Source of the DNA: Callaeas wilsoni
Lineage: Eukaryota; Chordata; Aves; Passeriformes; Callaeidae
Direction of reading: 5' to 3'
Assembly: GCA_013398955.1 (NCBI GenBank)
Contig: VWPU01004451.1
Coordinates: forward strand, 1-64,000
DNA length: 64,000 nucleotides
Shown here in pieces: positions 60,711 to 64,000 of the stretch. The notes under the pieces are model-generated. The model had not been told where the DNA came from and did not search any database. It saw only the letters and a list, made by a program, of their open reading frames with translations. Position numbers and translations under genes: made by a program. Every line of letters begins with the position of its first letter. Within the stretch, counting starts at the first letter, position 1.

Positions 60711-62899
60711 GTGGAGGGGGAAGTCGTTGCGGGGTTTTGGGTTTTTTTCTATTCAGTTTATCAGTTTTCCATTACCTTTTACATAATAATCTGATCTTGT
60801 GGCAGGACTTCATATTAGTTTGGTTTCCTAAAAGTGAGCACACTGAATCAATGACCTCAAAAACTTCTGGTACCTAATGCTGAGTGTTACAGTAAGTGCA
60901 TATTGGTAAACTAGAGTCATTCCACTTCTTCCTTCATCTGTTCCTCTGTGTGGCGTTTGGAAAATGCTTTAATCAGGTTTTCCATTCCTCTGTCTCATCG
61001 TATTTAGGTTTTGCTGTTTGTTTTTTCTTTTTGCTTTGCTTAGACATCACACAGAAAACAAGCCCACGGGCAGCAGCAGAGACTTTGTTGCTGGGTTTAC
61101 ATACAGAGCTCTGCCCAGGTTGCCTAGAAAGCTGCAGGATAAAATTAGTTCATCACATTCTCAGGGTATTCTGGTAGGCGATGTCATGATCCTTTGGAGA
61201 TGATAAAATACTGCTTCATAGAGGCCCATTCCCTGTCTGCTCCTTTTCCTATCCCTGCCCGCTGCCCCGGTCACATACCCACACCCGTGCAGTCCCCAGA
61301 CCTGTCCTTGGTCCCCAGTGCCTTCCTGTTGATTATCTTCTATCATTTAAACACCCTAGGCTGCTCTTTGAAGCCCATCGCGCAGCCATGTGTGTCCAAC
61401 CCCTGTGAACTGTAATGCAGCAGCCAGTTTTTCTCTCAGCGTAAGTTCAGACCCGTTAAAAGCGGTGGGTTCCTTCCACTGAGGCAGGGTGCAGGTAGAC
61501 TCCAGGGACACAGCTGCCACCTTATTGCCGTAGCTCTGTCTCCACGAGTAGGAATTAGCAGCTGCATCAGTTAAAGGCTGGTTCATGCTTTATGTTGAGT
61601 ATTATCTTAAGAGAAGAAAAAAAATCTCAAATGTAGAAGCATTTAGAATGATTGTGTGTGATAAAATTCTATTATTTGCTTTTTCCTAACTCATTTGACA
61701 AAGGAAAGAAAGTAGGAAAATATTAATTTGGGTTCTCATTTGGGAAGTTCATTGGAATAGGGAAAGAAATCAGGGAGAAGTAATGTGAATAACAGAATGA
61801 GTGGTGTAAGTTGTGAGCTGTTGATCACTGCTTTGTTATGCAGACATAGATTTCCATTAATATTCCTTCTTTTGAAAAACAGAAATCCTGTCTCTGCTGT
61901 TGTATGCTTAATTGAGCACTTGAGGCAAAAAACCCCTCATGACAAAAAATAAAACAAAACATAACAAAAGACCCTATGGTATGCAGATTTATTCTTCAGA
62001 TGATGTTCACAGAAATTTTATTTTAGAAAAGTTGTTTCCTGCTATACATCCTAACTAGATTCTCTGAAGTCTCAGACCTCTCCCATGAAGTGGGTAAAGG
62101 GATTTGGTCAGCATCACAGAGTGCAACTGCTGTGGGAAAACTGGAGTTGCAATCGGTCATGGAAAGCTAATGTTACACTTGAAAGCACTTTCTTCAGAAA
62201 ATGTATTTTTATTTATATGTACATACTGTTAAGACCATCTAATATTCTCTGGAGAGAGAAATCAAATCCACAGTTAAATTGAATAGTCATTCTTTAAGAA
62301 GGCTTCTGGTACTTGTGGCTTAACTGTAACAGAAAACAGACTGTATATTAGCACGGACTCTCAGCAAGATATTTTAGCTATAAAATGTCAAAGCCTCTTC
62401 AAAATTAATGAGTAAAATATTGCCTGGCTTTAAAAATGAGTATCACAACTTTAAGAAAACATTGTTGCCCCACTCCTTGTAGATGAACATGTGGCAAGAT
62501 TATTTCAGTGGAAATATGTGCCCACGGGCTATGTATTTTTTGTGTTTTGTTTAACACCGGTTGGCATCTGAGATCAAGAAAGCTTAAACCAATTATGAGT
62601 AGCTGGTGCAGCAAAAGTTGTGATTGATACATTTACAACACAGGGTCGATTCTTCTGGCAATGTTATTGCATTAAGAGGGGGAAGAGGGGGCATCAGGCA
62701 TGCGACTTTGTAGCCCTGAATTAACCCAGTGCTCTGACCACATGCAGATGTTTCCTCCCTCTGTGCAATCAGTGTGTCTTGCACTGATTGCAGCCTGCAG
62801 ACCTCGAAGAAGAAACAGCTGTGCAATTGTTGCTAAGCCTATTTCCCTCTTCCCTTTGACTTATTGGATTATTTAATACAGCGGAATGATAGGAATTTA

Positions 62900-63240
62900 A
62901 AAATGAAAAAGCACTGTTTAGTCATCTAGTTCATGTTGCAGCAGGATTGCCCTCTCCAGATCTTTGTCCAGTCATGGACAGGCTTTGTTATGTAATTGGA
63001 CTTCAGCCAATTTCCTTTGGAAGCTTATTCTACAAAAGAATACACTTCATTATAAGAATTTTTCCCTCTCAGCCTAAACTTTACTTTGCTTGGTATAATC
63101 ACATTAATCTTAGGTATATTTTCCTGAAAAACCCTATTAAAAAAATCCTTAGTGTGTGTATCCTTCCAGAGCTTGTAGATAATTATCATATTTCCCTTTC
63201 AATAGTGGCTTTAGTCAAGCTATACATATTTAGTTATTTT
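62900..63240 (-). mobile_element. Ancient CR1 fragment (minus)
   Basis: 'tagtcatctagttcatgt', 'gcaggattgccctctcc', 'gaagcttattctacaaaaga', 'aatttttccctctcagccta' and 'aactttactttgcttggtat' follow the inverse of the 3' end of an old amniote CR1 family (GCAGGATTGTTC, then GACTATTCCACAG, then CCTGATATTTAGCCTAAA). Strongly diverged. Confidence 0.65.
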
Positions 63241-63892
63241 AATATTTTCCTATAAATCAGTCTTCCTGATGACTTTTATTGCTATCATTGAGCCAAATCT
63301 CAAATTCTTCTATTTAGTATTCAAATAGAAAAGGCAGGACTGAATAGAAACTTACAGATTAGATCATGATGTCATTGAAAACCCATCCTTTGAACCACTG
63401 TTTGTGCCTTCAGATCTGTCTAAATGCCAGCTCTCCTGAGGCAGACTTCAGTCATAAGATTTGTCTCAACTTCCTTATCTACAGCATAAATGCCTACATC
63501 AAAGCTACTCTCCCTAGATTCCTTTTATGATCATTGGACCCTATAGCTGCATGCAATTAATCTAAGCTGGTTTAGGTACCCACATTTAGGATGAGAGGAA
63601 TTGAGCGCTAGACGTACGTATTTCTCTCTGTCTAAGGTCTCTGTCCTGGACCTGACTTCCTTGGGTATTTAAATACAGGATGTGTGGATGTTTGGACATT
63701 GTGGTTCAAGAAGTGAGACGAGTCAGTGTTGGCCATGGCAATGCCACCTCAGCTTCAAAACAGCAGCAGCGTGGTTTGATGCACTGTGTGTCCTGAGACC
63801 ATTCCTAGCACAGTTGAATGGCATAGAATTCAACACACAAGTGTAATGGTTACGCTGAATAATGGGGTGGATGAAATTGCCTTTTGCATAGG

Positions 63893-64000
63893 CATAGAAT
63901 CACAGAATATCTCCAGCTGAAAGGCACTTCTAAGGATCATCCAGCCAAATTCCCTGCTCCTTGCAGGACAACCTAAAATTAAACCATATGACTGAGAGCA
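63893..64000 (-). mobile_element. CR1 LINE 3' end (minus), cut by window edge
   Basis: The forward text 'catagaatcacagaatatct', 'gctgaaaggcacttctaagg', 'atcatccagccaaattccct' and 'ctccttgcaggacaaccta' is the inverted tail of a well-known avian CR1 subfamily. The element continues past the right edge. Confidence 0.9.

Larger units (their letters stand above)
53454..62899. other. Intron-like DNA, few features
   Basis: Apart from the microexon candidate at 54371-54415 and the T run at 60688, no gene, LTR or CR1 was recognised. The segment 58790-59345 contains TAATTA and TGTCAGG-type homeobox/TALE motifs in AT-rich DNA and may be conserved. Around 62085-62150, 'gggtaaagggatttggtc' and 'catcacagagtgcaac' faintly recall ancient tRNA-derived SINE cores. 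Confidence 0.4.

Noticed and set aside
62085..62150. SINE-like core ('gggtaaagggatttggtc' and following)
   Set aside because: The resemblance to old tRNA-derived SINE cores is too weak and no tRNA-like A/B boxes are visible.
1..64000. CRISPR array, tRNA/rRNA gene, operon or defence system
   Set aside because: No regularly spaced repeats, no cloverleaf or rRNA sequence, and no closely packed long open frames; the texture is vertebrate intron.

Overview
This window looks like nuclear DNA from a bird, almost all of it intronic or intergenic. The main evidence is the repeat content. There are numerous CR1 (chicken repeat 1) LINE fragments in both orientations, including typical avian 3' ends. 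There are also solo or fragmentary LTRs of the avian endogenous retrovirus type. I see no mammalian Alu-like or L1-like sequence. No bacterial, phage, plasmid or CRISPR-like organisation is present. The many short open frames have no shared codon bias or spacing and are almost all chance frames or antisense copies of CR1.

Layout. Bases 1-56 are the end of a very GC-rich exon that stops at a textbook splice donor, inside a CpG island reaching to about 470. This is most simply the 5' end of a plus-strand gene followed by a very long first intron. The best downstream exon is at 36195-36281. It follows a strong acceptor, is open for 29 codons to a stop, and is followed by a T-rich 3' UTR-like tract and an AATAAA signal at 36901. 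A 45-nt microexon candidate with consensus splice sites lies at 54371-54415. I could not name the gene, and I cannot prove that these exons belong to one transcript. On the minus strand, 46144-46496 holds a coding-like tract broken by one frame change. It is probably a processed pseudogene or retrocopy.

Mobile DNA. A 2-kb 5'-truncated CR1 (21808-23895, minus) keeps recognisable but broken ORF2 reverse transcriptase, with changed catalytic motifs. Older CR1 copies lie near 4.8, 17.7, 34.1, 41.9, 44.3-45.4, 47.8, 62.9 and 63.9 kb. Four LTRs are visible. Two have clean 5-bp target duplications (38138-38674 and 52529-53448). Two belong to one common avian LTR family and lie in opposite orientations (27371-28210 and about 32450-33014). 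Two copies of an unclassified element of about 205 bp (14396 and 51392), a palindromic MITE relic (11309) and an ancient reptile-type repeat (39430) complete the picture.

The rest is ordinary AT-rich intron with microsatellites, homopolymers, a few perfect hairpins and a possible G-quadruplex tract. I found no new biological system. The most useful leads are the terminal exon, the microexon, the broken coding tract and the unclassified repeat pair.
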